From: Gnetum montanum
Lineage: Eukaryota > Streptophyta > Gnetopsida > Gnetales > Gnetaceae
Direction: 5' to 3'
Length of the DNA: 43,792 nt
Assembly (NCBI GenBank): GCA_015680685.1
Contig: MNCI01007673.1
Location: 225,259 to 269,050, forward strand
Shown: one piece after another, positions 32,227 through 43,667 of the stretch
Numbering within the stretch: the first letter of the stretch is position 1
Layout of the letters: every line of letters starts with the position of its first letter
Made by a program: the position numbers and the translations under genes
Notes under the pieces: generated by a model
Told to the model about the DNA's origin: nothing
Databases searched by the model: none
Seen by the model: only the letters and a program-made list of their open reading frames with translations

Positions 32227-32286
32227 CCCCACCCTGCAGCATCTCACCCCACCCTGCAGCATCTCGCCCCACCCTGCAGCATCTCC
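32227..32286. repeat. 20-bp unit repeated three times
   Basis: CCCCACCCTGCAGCATCTC plus A, G or C occurs three times in tandem (32227, 32247, 32267). It lies inside the L1 and adds or removes no complete family motif. Confidence 0.92.
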
Positions 32287-33119
32287 CACGCATGGGAACA
32301 TAATGCATGCCATATATGCGAATCATGTTGAGACACATCCCATTGCTAGTACTTATGTTGCATAATTTGAATCCATTGTGCGGGATATTGACCTTGGTAA
32401 CTTAGCCATCTAAGCAGCCCTTGAAGCCCCATGGTAATTACATCCTTGAAACGAAGTATGCCAAGTCCCTCTACATCTTTCAGTCTGGCCACAATATCCC
32501 ACACAACAAGATGTAGCTAACTACCCCCTTTACCCCCCACTCATGTAAAGTCCCAAACCAGTCAATCAATTTTCTGTATAACATTGGTCAAAGGGGAGGC
32601 AGCTGAAGCCGTATACCAAGCCATAGTCAAAAGAACCGACTTAGCCAAAAGCAACCACCTTGCACGCGAAAGGAACCAAGTAGTCTAATGGCTAACCCTC
32701 TCTTGCATTCTCTGAATAAGACCTCCCCAAACATTCTGTCAATGCGAATCATACAGAGGAAGTACAAGGTAGCAGTCTTCCTCAGAGCTTAGTAACACCC
32801 CCAATAGTTGCACAATCTTCTCCCGAATGACTACCTCGATATTGAGCATATGGACTATAGATTTGTTGTAGTTGATCTCCAATCCCAATTCCTTAGCCAT
32901 TCTTTGAAGAGCCCAATTAATTGCCAACACTTGGTGAATTGTAGCCCTCAAAAACAAAATGGTATCGTCAGCATAATGTTCCACCAGGCAATTGACACCC
33001 CCAATCTCTAGACCTCTAACTCCTTCCGCCATGCAATAAGTACGCATTGCATCTATAACCAAAATAAACAGGCATGGCAACAGTGGGTCCCCCTGTGCTG
33101 GTGATTATTAATTTAAGTT

Positions 33120-33480
33120 TTTATATATATAATGAATGAGCATGGCAAAACGTAACATTATTTTAGAATAATACTAGGAAATTAATGTAATGTGGATCCA
33201 TAGATTATTTTGACAGCTAGTTAGAATTTTTAATTTACTGAATATTTAATTAATTCAAATAAGTCAAAAATATAAAGTTGTTGCATCATGCTCAAATTTG
33301 GTGGACTAACTTAGTTGTATACTTAGAGTATAGATCTACAATTAGTTCTTTTAATTTGAATTCTAGATTTTTAAATTTTAATGTTAAATGATTAAAAAAG
33401 TACCTTGTGGGACTATATTTTCGTTGGTTCATTTAAAATATTAATTTCTAGCATGGTAGTTATGGCATGTTTGTGCTTGT
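33120..33480 (-). repeat. dispersed AT-rich repeat, copy 2 (inverted)
   Basis: The reverse complement aligns with 25905-26290 over some 350 bases with many substitutions and small indels. It abuts the truncated end of the L1 at 33101. The two copies face each other across exon 2. Confidence 0.65.
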
Positions 33481-35490
33481 TATGACTAGCTTGACATGTA
33501 TAAAATGTTGGATGTACAAAAAGTTTAGTATCAATGATTTTAACTAGATAAATTGTGGGAAATGTGGAAAATAGATGAAAGACCAAACATAAATTAAAAA
33601 CCCTCATAGCTCATAAAGTAAAAAGTGACTTAAAGCAAGACAAAAAGGTGTGGCCATAAAAAAAGTCCATGTGGGATGCTGATGTATATATGCTTCTAGT
33701 GACATTGATTTTTTAATATGCTACTTGTCTACTTTATATTAATGGCTAGAAGAGGGACACATGACTCAATTAAAAATTCCTATGTGACTCTCCTCAGTGT
33801 TGTCGTTCTCACATAACCACGCCCTCATGAGAGCTTGTTGCTCTCATATCTAAGATGCCTTGAATAAAAAAAATGATTTTTGGAGAATTGACTTGTTTAG
33901 TCTTTGTACAAGTTGTAGGGTCTCCTCCATCCTATAAATAGAGAGAGGAAGTAGAGGGGGGCGGGGGGTCGGTGGGGTGGTTTGCTCTCATTTTCACCTT
34001 TGCCAAGGAAGAGGAGACTATATTAGTTTGATAAGTGAAGAGTTGAGGAGAGGAGAAGGAGAGTGGCTATTCCTTGCTTATTCTCAGTTATTTCTTAGAT
34101 TGTCTTGAGTGGTCTTGTGGACTCTTGGAAGGCTGATTTTGCCAATGTCGTTAGAGGCTTTTGTGAATGATTTTTGGGGACTATTTGGCTGATTGAAAGG
34201 ACTATTTTCTCTGATTTTTGTGAGAGGATGTGGGCAGCACCATGGACTTGCAGTTTGAAGCTGATTTCTGGAGGCTACTAGCTGTACAAAAACCCAAGTT
34301 TGAGGTGTTCTCCATCCTCAAATTGGCCAAACTCAACTCTAGTGTTGTGTATTCCAAATCTTTGTTGTATAGAAAATTTTAATACATGTTTGATGTTGTA
34401 TTGGCTTGGACAAGTGAGGATTATTTTATGAGGGCATGTGAGGTTTTCTTTTGAGTTGTTAGTTATGCATCAGGTCTTGCGTAATTCTTGGATATGATTT
34501 TTGGCATGCATGTTTTAGGCTTATGAAGCAGACCACATTTTGTTGGGACAAGGTTAGGATGATGATGATGTTATTGTCATTGTTATTTTGGGTTTATGAG
34601 TTAATATTTTCCTTGGGTCATGTGCACTTGGTATTTCATATTTTTGTGATCATTCTTAAGGAAATGCTCTCCATCATTCTATCCAAGGCTGGTGATCTCT
34701 TGTGTAGGCTCTAAGGACTTAGTTCTTGAAGGTGCTTGATGATGTTAGCCTCTACCATTTTATCCAATCTTGATGTTCTTCTTGTGTGGGCTATAAGATG
34801 CTATAGGGTTGAAGGGGCTTGGTGTGTGATAGCTAGATGGCGAAAGGGTCCATTAATTACTCATTTAAAAATAAAAATAAACTATGCATATTCATGATTT
34901 TTGGTGTCTTTGTGAAGTGCACATGTTTTGTTTTGTTGAGCATTTTTGGGTCAGTTTTTGAGGGGTTTTCCAAAAGAGTTGTCGTGTCCTAATTAATTTT
35001 TAAATGGTCCCTTGTTCAAGCTTACATTTCTCTCAATGTGAACATGAGGCTAGAAAATGTAATAATGAAAATTTCAAAAGTTTGGAACCATGTTAATCCA
35101 TCATGGTGTTCAAGCTTGGTATATATAAGATTTTATTGTTTTCTCTCCTTTCCATATTGCACATGAACACGTGAGATTTTGTTTGTTCTCTGCTCGATAA
35201 AATCAGAATTTTAATTATTTAAGGATGACTACCCCTAGTATATAGACTGCTGCTTTTTTGTTATTATGGTTTTTATCTACTGTTTTCTGATTTCATAGAT
35301 AATGGCAATATGATAATGATAACAATCACATATAGAATCTGCCCTCTATTTTTCTTATTTTTAAAGATATTAGAGACTGTCCATTCTTTGGTTTAGCCAG
35401 AGAATAGAAAGGACTGTTATTATTATTATTATTCAATGGCTAGTAATTTATTTCCCAAGATTTTGCCCTCCAATTTAAGAAATCCCAAAA
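33481..35490. other. intron sequence without a clear gene; one promoter-like motif
   Basis: No protein motif was found. A good TATA motif (TATAAATAGAGAG, 33933-33945) is followed by a purine-rich leader-like stretch (AGAGGAAG, GGAGAGGAGAAGGAGAG). An (ATT)n run lies at 35417-35433. The region might hold a decayed LTR or an unannotated transcript; I cannot decide. Confidence 0.4.
33933..33940 (+). promoter_or_regulatory. TATA-box-like motif
   Basis: TATAAATA followed by GAGAGAGGAAG. The context (pyrimidines before, GA-rich sequence after) resembles a plant core promoter or LTR U3/R junction, but no associated frame is seen. Confidence 0.35.
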
Positions 35491-35889
35491 TTTTTTTGGG
35501 TGTAAGGGTCAGCTAAAATTGTATTGATAAGAGAAAATATGTACAAATGCAGGAAACCATACAATTACAAGGAAAAAAACGCAGGGGGGTTAAGACACCC
35601 CCTACAACACGCACTCCCACCCCCCCTCTTGAATAGCCCCATCTCCCAAAACTTCCACAACACAAGCTGCTCCACCATGTCACCAAACCTGTATTGGCCT
35701 ACAAGTGCTAGTAGGATTTTCACATGAAAGACAAGAAAAAACAGTGTGGTCACCCCACACTCAAATATTAACAATAGGCACCATGGAGCAAACAACAGCT
35801 CCAAAGTCATCCCATTGAACCCCATCATCTAGCCCACCCATGACCCATTCCTAGAGCCGTTTAGAAAACTGCACACAAGGACACATTGC

Positions 35890-38800
35890 CTGTACCTGGG
35901 CATGAATAGCATCAAGCACCATTCAATGTTGTTCAGTGTTGACAAATGTAACAACTTGCTGAAAATCCTTTGTGGCCCTAACCTTACTCACATGTTCTAC
36001 CACCGTACCCTTTCCATCCGGGTGAAGCTTAGCCGTAGTCCGTTGAATATGCTTGCGGAATGCCCCCCAAGATGCATTACAACAAATGTCCATAACCTTG
36101 TATCGACACTTACTTGAATGCAACCACATCCAAACTCCATGTTCATGCACATGATCCATTTGTCTTTGGAGCTCCTTATCCTCATGTCATTCTTGCTCAT
36201 GTTGTTCTTGTTCAACCCGCTCCCTCTCAACACTACGCTACTTCGCTTGTAACAACTTAGTCGGAGCTTGCCCCCTCAGTGAATCTTCCAGTGTAGCCTG
36301 CAACGTTGACTCTTTCAAGTCCCAAGTTCGTTGAAGCGCTTTTTATCATTCTGTAAATTGGTGCTTCGCCATTGTTAGCTGCTAAGCAAACTCCTCCCAA
36401 GCATCCCATCTTGCCTCCCAAATGTGCCTCTCTACCTACCTAGCCTACGCCATCACCTCAGCCTCCTTAGCCTTTGCCGTAGTCTTATCTGCCCTAGCAG
36501 CCTCCGCCATTGCCTCCAGCAGCATCTTCTCTACCTCTAGGCATCGAATCCAAGCATTAGTAGCTTGTGCTTGTCATGAACAACCCTCTCAAACTTTGGC
36601 ATCAACTCATCCAACCCCCTCGAGGCACCTTAGACCCCAACGTAGACCCAACCACATCCTCAACCACAACTCTCCCTCGCACTACCTGCCTCCTGTGGTA
36701 GATGACATGCGACTCTGGCCTTAGTGGTCTAGGCATAGTTGGAAGAGTTGACCTTCAAAGCACAAGAATCAAGCCAGAATGGTGCCCTTGACACTACAAT
36801 TGTAGCACCACAAGGAAAAACCTTGGCAAGTTAATTCTTCTACCAAGCTTGAAACATTTCAAGATGGAGAAGTGGATCCCCTACAATTTCCACACATTGC
36901 CTGATTGGACAAAGTAACAGTCCACCACCTCCACCACTTCCTACTAGATCTGCTGTGGTGCATATTTAGGGACCTAGCTACTAGCGGGTTTGGGAATAGC
37001 CTTGCGCATCTTGGAACCCACGATCCTGAGGAAGAATACTTTCACTAGAGGTTGACACTCTTAGACAATCTGCTAGTGCCTCTTCCATCAATAGGATGTG
37101 GAACCCCTTGAACATCGTCACATCACCAGTCCAATTGCAGAAAAAAGCGTCATCCACAAGATATGGGTCCCCTTGCAACAATCTTAGCATCCCCGCCCAA
37201 TCCACATCTTGGATCATCACCCACAATGTTGCATTCCACTAATACCTAGCACAATCCAGCTCAAAGGTTGGCATTTGATCCATTGCGACCATCATTGTAC
37301 GCCATAGTTTGTGCCCCCGCACCACCACTTGTGTTGGAGTAGGAAACCATGTAGAACAAAATACCAAATTATTTCGAGCTTTCCAGGAAGTCCAAAGCAC
37401 AATTGCACCCACTGAGTCACCACATAAAATGTGTGCCTGTGGGGTAGGGGAGAATGCCAATTACCACCAAACGTCAATCTAAAAAGGACATCGGTAAATG
37501 AAATGATGAATAGTCTTCGACTCCCTCACACATATTGGACAAGTGTTCAAAATATTGAGTTTGTGGGTCCGCAGGATAGCCCATATAAGCAACATGTTAT
37601 GATTAATGAGCCAAATGAACACTTTGATTTTTTCAGCAAATGACCTTTCCATAATGTCTGCCATCCCATAACCATCAGGAATTTCCATTTAATGATTTCC
37701 TGGGGTGATTTCCCCATCATACCAACAATGGTCACAATGGTAACATGTGCGCAAATAGTTTGCCAAATGAGTGAATCCCTACGGTTTGCCTCCCACTGAG
37801 TGTACCTAGCTTTAACAATTTGAATCCATTGGGCAACATTATGATTCATTTGCATAAAACGGTTAACAAGCTTTTGATATCCCACCATAATTAGATTGTG
37901 GAATTTTAGTGTTCCTAATCTGCTTGCTTCTTGAGGTTGGGTGAAGGTGTTCCAACCCACCAGATGCATTTTTGACCTCCCTTTTCTGCTGAACCAGATG
38001 CAGTTTCCAATAATCTGGTCCACCTTATTCACCACAATAGTGGGAGGTGCCGCAACTATTTCTGTGAACCTAGCCATAGTAGATAGGATAGAATTCACTA
38101 GTAGCATCTAGCCTTTTCATGTTAAAAAATGTGTAGTCCAATGTTTGACCCTTTGCTGTAACCTGCAAATAAGAGTACTCTAGGTTTCTTTTTAGTTCCC
38201 AGCAAAAATTGGGAGGCCCAGGTACACATCCTGATTCGTACTAGTGAGCATCCCCCAAAACTACAGAATTCTTCCTTTAACTAGGCGAGATGCGTGGGAC
38301 AGATGCACCATGCATTTTCCTCTATTCACCTCTATCCTAATCTCCTGCGGCATCCTTTGTAGTGCCCTGTTGATGGCCTATAGTTGCAGGATTGAAGAAA
38401 GCAAAAAAATCATTATATCATCAACATAATGCTTTGTTAGGCAATCGATCCCAACAACATTCAGCCCTTGAACCCTTTCAGCCTTGCAATACGCCTATCG
38501 TGTATCCATAGCGATGATAAATAGGTAAGGAGAGAGGGGGTCCCCTTGTCTCAGCCCCTTGCTAGGGGAGGAAAACCACCACAATCGACCACCAATATCA
38601 AAAGAATAGGCCCTTGAAGCCTAAATTTGTTTACATAAGGCAATGAACTTAGGGTCAAATTCTTTCCATGCCATAATATCAGCCAAGGCGTCCTAGCTAA
38701 CGGCATTGTATGCTTTCTTAATGTCCAATTTGATACACATACCTGGATATTTAGAACGATGAATCAAATGCATCACCTCTTGAAGTAGAATAACCTGATC

Positions 38801-40399
38801 CTGGAGATATCTCCCCTTAACGAATCCTGCCTGGTTGTTCCCAACCAAACCTGGCATCAACAGAGCAAGACACCACACTAATATCTTCATGAAAATTTGA
38901 ATAAGGGAATTGTGCACCCTAATGGGATGAAATTGTGAGGAATCTAAAGGCTCTGCAACCTTAGGTATGAGAACAATTAATTTCGTGATTGCCCTGTTGT
39001 CTTTGCTACATTAGGTTGAAGGCATTCAATAGGGTTGGCCCCAACACATTGGCAAATTCTTAGAAAAACTCAACTGGCCATCCATCTGGTCTAGGAGCCT
39101 GATACAACCTCATGCAGGCCAGCGCCTCCTCCAACTCCTGCCAAGAGAATGGCTCCAACAACGTTTTATTCTTAGTCTCCCCGAGCATAGACTCCAATGG
39201 TACCAAAACAAGTCAAGTCCTAACGTACGCCCAAACATTAGCCTAGTACTGCTGCATTACCTGGGCAACTTCCTGAGGACCTGTCAGTAAGGCCCCATTC
39301 ATCGTTAGCACCACCTCCTTGGCAACACAATTAGCTTTAGTAGCAACAAAGAAGAATGTTGTGTTTCTATCACCCTCTCTTAGCCAAGTAGTTCTAGCTT
39401 GTTGCTTCTAGTAAGTCTCTTCTTCAACATCAAGCTTCTGTAATTCACTCAAAATGAGCTGTTCCTCCATTTCCACCTCTTCTCCCACCTCTTGCTGAGC
39501 TTGGAGAGACACCAAGTGAGACAGGAGAGCCACATGCCCAGCTCGAAAATAGAACTTCTTCGTTTCTTTAACAGACTGAATTGCCTGTTTAAGGTGGTAC
39601 AGACCTGCCTTAAAAAAATCTCTATGTGAGAGTGACAGGCCACCCAAATCCTCACCACTAGCGGCCTAAGCCAGGGTTTTACCAACCAAGATCTCTCAAA
39701 TTGGAAGGGTGAAACCCTCGACCTAACAAGCTTCCCCACATGACAATAGAGAGATCGATGGTCAAACGCCAATCTCTCTTTCCCCACCACCCAGATCTCG
39801 GAATCCATCACAATGTGGGTATTGATCTAGACACGATCAATTCGAGACAATACCAAATCCTTTCCTCTATGGTGGTTACTCCACGTAAACTTGCAACCAA
39901 TGAGCTCCACATCCACCAAGTCATGCTCCTGCAAGAATTCCAGAAAGTGTCAACTGCCTAGTGGCTTTGTCATATCATTACTCATTTTCTCCTAGCCATA
40001 TAGGTGTTGATTGAAATTGCCAATCACGATCCACTGTCTCTGGTCAACGAGTGCGACAATCCTCCTCAACTCTTGCAGTCATTCCTCCCAGATTTGGGTG
40101 CCATTGAAGTTTGTAAGCCAAATGCCAACCTCAGAAAGTCATACAATAATGCTCTACCTCGAGGAGTCAACTTGTCGGAATGACTTCTTTGCCAAAACAA
40201 CCAAATTGCCCACTTTTCCATGGTTGGGCACCATTTGGGTCTGCCACCTTGCCCACCACATGAGGTGGGCATCCGTGGCATGCAACTTTGTTTCCTGTAA
40301 GCACACAATATCACATTCCTCCCTTTGCACAATATCTTGCAGGGCATTTCTTTTATAGTGGGTACCTTGCCCCCTGCAATTCCAAGAGACAATTTTCAT
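35890..40399 (-). pseudogene. L1 ORF2 with C-terminal extension, broken
   Basis: ATG at 40399 gives MKIVSWNCRGQGTHYKRNAL and CDIVCLQETKL, a textbook APE endonuclease start with the Asn and Glu positions present. FDHRSLYCHV (about 39760) carries the D-H region. Reverse transcriptase: APRPDGWPVEFF (about 39085), LDIKKAYNAVS (about 38720), and YVDD at the catalytic loop (about 38430). Zinc-finger region CPICVRESKTIHHFIYRCPF (37541-37482). The next segments (37460-37239 and 37226-36981) are in one frame separated by a single TAG, showing that the extension is fused to ORF2: LLQGDPYLVDDAFFCNWTGD, then WKL-GIHFSILKCF, a coiled coil (about 36590-36200), and WGAFRKHIQRTTAKLHPDGK with DFQQVVTFVNTEQH (36090-35925). 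Confidence 0.82.
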
Positions 40400-40849
40400 G
40401 GCTTACCAGTTGAATGTTTCTTATGCACCTTCTTTAGGGTAGGTTGCAATCCCAAATCAATCTCAACCTATGTAATTTTACTATGGGCTATAGGAGATAG
40501 CAACTGCCCAATCTGCCCAACCTTTGGGGAGACAAGGAAGCCCTCCCATGTTGCCCTTTGTGCTTCTAAAATATTGGCCATTTTAGGAAAAGGTGACCCC
40601 CGTACAACCCCAACCCAGTCTCCAAGTGGTAGAAGGCCTGCCCCCAAATCCTTTTGAGGGGGTGTAGGAACATCCTCCCCCAACTCCACAACTGGAGACG
40701 TTGGCCTCTACCCATAAGACCATGAATTTGAAATAGGCCCCCTCAGTCCCTCTAAATCAAGGATGGGCCTAGGCCCTCCTACTCCAACATCTAAAATAGG
40801 CTCCTGCCCATTAGCTTGGGGCACTAAGACGAGTGGAGTTACAGAAGAA

Positions 40850-41870
40850 GCCCCCTACCTCACGACTCAACCACCCCACCCAACCAATGTTTGCTTCTCC
40901 TTGTTCTTATAGGGTAGAGCCTTCATATGGACCCTGCACATTGTCGTCGAGTGATTGCTCTTGCCACAAACTGTGCATTTGGTCACTAGAGCCTCTCTAC
41001 GTGCCATCAGCATGTCCGTTGGAAGATTCTCATATTCTATGTGAAGTGCTTCATCCCTCGATGGTAGAGCCAGAACCACCTCATTCACCCTATCCTTGGA
41101 TCCCAATGACAGCCAAACATAGAAACAAGCATAATCCATATGGTCCATCGATTTAGTGTACTTGTCGAACTTGATGAATTCGCCAACAAGCCCAGTCAAT
41201 GTTTTCAGGAAGTTGGGTGTCCATAACTCTGAAGGGAGATCTAGGAGCCTAATCTAGATAGGCCCTCGGGTGAAGAGGTCAGCATCCCAGTGGGCCCCTA
41301 GCTGCCAGGGCACAAGGGCCAACCCACAAGCCTACCAAGGGCCCTCAAAAAGCACCTTCTAAAGCACCTTCTCTCTATCCGCAGTTGACAGAAACACAAA
41401 CAAAAGCTTGCCGTTTGCCAAACTATGAACCTACACACCCTTCAAACCCTAGCTTGTGATTGCCCACATCCAGATAAGGTCCATTCGGGGCCACACACCC
41501 TCAGAAACGAACTTACCAATGAGGCTAAGCTCCAAGGTGTGTAGCCCCTCAGGAGGTGGTTGACCAATCTATAAATGCATAACCCCCCCTCTTGCAAGCA
41601 AGCCTCGATTCCTCCATCCCCTAGATGCCAACTAGCCATATCGGATGAAGCAATCCCAAAACCCCCAGAAATGCTAGTCCCGCCATTCCCCCTTTTAGGG
41701 CTCCCTTGAACATTCCTGAATAGGCCGCTGCCACCATCCTCGATCCCATTTGTCCCCACTCCACCACTGCCTCTACAGCCCACTCTTTTGCTAGCCTCCC
41801 CATCCACTAGGATGTCACCGCCGCTTGCTCCTATTTGTCTCATTTTGTTCCCTCGTGTGCTCCCACCCAT
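40850..41870 (-). pseudogene. L1 ORF1 (DUF4283-like with CCHC knuckle), broken
   Basis: It starts with a Gly/Ser-rich MGGSTRGNKMRQIGASGGD. Then FEGPW (about 41340) and LALVPWQLGAHWDADLF match the ORF1 DUF4283 pattern, followed by LLDLPSELW. An open 110-residue piece (41199-40867) contains FIKFDKYTKSMDHMDYACFY and the CCHC knuckle CTVCGKSNHSTTMC (spacing 2-4-4). It would bind L1 RNA with ORF2. Stops and frame changes separate the parts. ORF2 starts about 450 bp downstream, at 40399. Confidence 0.8.
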
Positions 41871-41900
41871 TGTTTTCCTCCACGATTCTTCTAGAAATTG

Positions 41901-43667
41901 AAATTGCCTTAGGCTGAAAGAGAATATTCTGAATTCCTAGCTCTCTTGAGAGTTGTTGATGATTAGAATTTCAGACTTGCTCTAGGCTCTCATTTTTCCC
42001 TATACTTGGATTTGATTGCCAAAAAAATCAGGTTGTACTTTTAGACTTTGTTTGCCAAATTTAGGATGCTTGAAGTTGGAGAAAAGCATTGGCTAATTTT
42101 CCTTTGGGAAGCAAACCTTAGTGGTGTAACTCTTTCTATTGTATGATGTGATCTAGTGCTTATATGACATTTAAACATACTTGAGATGCATAGTTGCCTT
42201 CTTGCAATTGTATGATGAGCATAGTGGAATCTTGGAAGCTTAGAAGTCTCCTTGGAGTAAGTCTTTTATTGCATAATGAATGTTTTATACATTTTGTTGT
42301 AGTTAGATTTTCCTTTTATGCAGAGTAAAATATTATTTATTTATTCTTTGCTTCAATATACTAACCCCATTTATTTTGCAGTAGATACATTCTTTTATTT
42401 GTGCAAAGAAAAGAAAGAAAATATATGTTTCATTATATATGTTTATTTGGGCTCTAGGATAAGCAGTTCACCTAAACTCACAACTAGTAATTAGGTGGAT
42501 GATGCATTTGATTGGTGTGAATTGTGTGAAGCATGAAATATTTTTAAGGTTCATTAACCAATTATATTAATAATAAGGTATTCATCCCCATATCTTGAAT
42601 GGATAGGTTGCATTGTTTATTTATTTTGCATACACCTTGCCTTGGATGTGGAAATGAACATGACTATTCAACCCTACTTGTACATATGCTTACTTTAGCT
42701 TAATATATTGAGCTATTGGACCCAAGGGGGTTGATTTGCACAACACCCGAAGATTTTCAATGGTGTAGGCACCATTTGCAAGTGTGTACCCACCTCACAT
42801 ATGGTCCCCTATCACCTATATTGGGGGTATATTGAGGTGTAGTTCAAAAATGATGGTTGAGCCTAGTCTTATTCATGTAGTTTAGAATCCAAAAATAACC
42901 CAACTCATAGTTGGATGGTGATTGGATTCTTTGAGTTGGATAGCCCTCAATGTGGGGATGCAATGCCACATTACATGGACAAAGTTGTTGAAACCTATAT
43001 ATCTTTGATCCTGCCATTGTTTGAAATCTATTATAGATTAAATGATCTTGTTTGGTAGAAGCATAGTTAAGGATTAGAAGTAAATCCAACCATATCCATT
43101 GTGCTGCGTGTAAAACAAAACTTGAAACAAGTAAGTCACACAAATGTTTGATGTTTTTTAGGTTCTTAAGTGATGGAAGTGTTAGCAAATACCCTTGGCT
43201 ATGCTAGTCCTTAAGGTATCATGGTACTACTAAAGATAATGATATGCGATTGATTCAGCAATTCTTAGGATTATGATGAGTGGTAAAGTCTCATCTCATT
43301 AACAACTTGTTAAGTTTAATGAGGGAAGGAGGTACGCAGACCCTGTAATCAGCCCATCATTATATGAGTGCTATCCTTATTAGTTGCTAGCGGAAGTATA
43401 ACCCCATGTTTTAAGAGGATTGGAAAAAAAAAAAAAAATTTGTCCTGAAGTTTAGAGGGTGGTTATTAGGGGGGTCCTACATGATGAATTTTATGTGGAC
43501 GTTGTATTGGTGAATTCTTGCAAAATAATTATGAGAAAAACAAAAAATATCAATATAATGCTTTCATAGAATTTAAGAAATTGAAGATTATAGTTATCCT
43601 AACATACATAATTGCAAATCCTTGCCTTGGTGAAAGAATCACGGGTGACACTTTGGAAGTCCACAAC
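41901..43667. other. AT-rich spacer/intron, no gene seen
   Basis: Only short open frames. A 15-A run at 43424-43438 ends a segment that might be a SINE or LINE tail, but no boxes or frames are convincing. Confidence 0.5.

Larger units (their letters stand above)
30400..33090 (-). pseudogene. L1 ORF2, from RT palm through C-terminal extension, broken
   Basis: Reading leftward: QGDPLLPCLFILVIDA, an intact catalytic YADD in EHYADDTILFLRA (32975-32964 for YADD), LGLEINYNKSIVHML, then after decayed thumb sequence the zinc-finger region CHLCIAREETLAHFVWEC (about 32046-31993). The extension follows directly: EAHLAMGFTPTYEPSFAEYR (about 31800), ELTEEAIAQYLNVLAEGEEV (about 31610-31550), LEPLSQDVAVLVDRLFVHS and LLGVHFSFMHHLRRGYAMNL (31460-31330), a Pro-rich linker (PPPPPLPLSPSPP, about 31060), a coiled coil, and the terminal block KELHPNGEENVVECARKEA with FQQAAAFVDTKRH (about 30590-30460). 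Stops are mainly TAG. Confidence 0.82.
30089..33101 (-). mobile_element. 5'-truncated L1, minus strand
   Basis: The 3' end is at the left (T-rich run 30089-30104 followed by the family's 3' untranslated sequence). Going right it covers the C-terminal extension, zinc-finger region and reverse transcriptase, and stops abruptly in the palm at QGDPLLPCLF (about 33080). It is about 3 kb. I could not identify a convincing target duplication. It is the same subfamily as the truncated copy at 23078-24988. Confidence 0.82.
35491..41900 (-). mobile_element. L1-type LINE, near full length, minus strand
   Basis: A T-run at 35491-35497 (the A-tail on the minus strand) is followed rightward by the 3' untranslated region, C-terminal extension, zinc finger, reverse transcriptase, endonuclease and ORF1, whose first Met is at 41870. 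Both ends are approximate and no convincing target duplication was found. It is more diverged from the truncated copies than they are from each other. The frames are broken. Confidence 0.82.

Noticed and set aside
30070-33115. TAATTAT / GATTATTAAT as target duplication of the truncated minus L1
   Set aside because: The two sides do not align without gaps, and the sequence is A/T-rich.
35478-41915. AGAAAT at both ends of the minus-strand L1 as a target duplication
   Set aside because: Six A-rich bases near uncertain boundaries are too likely by chance.
43260-43438. possible SINE ending in a 15-A run
   Set aside because: A GTGGTAAAGTCTCA segment is vaguely box A-like but no box B or second copy is seen.
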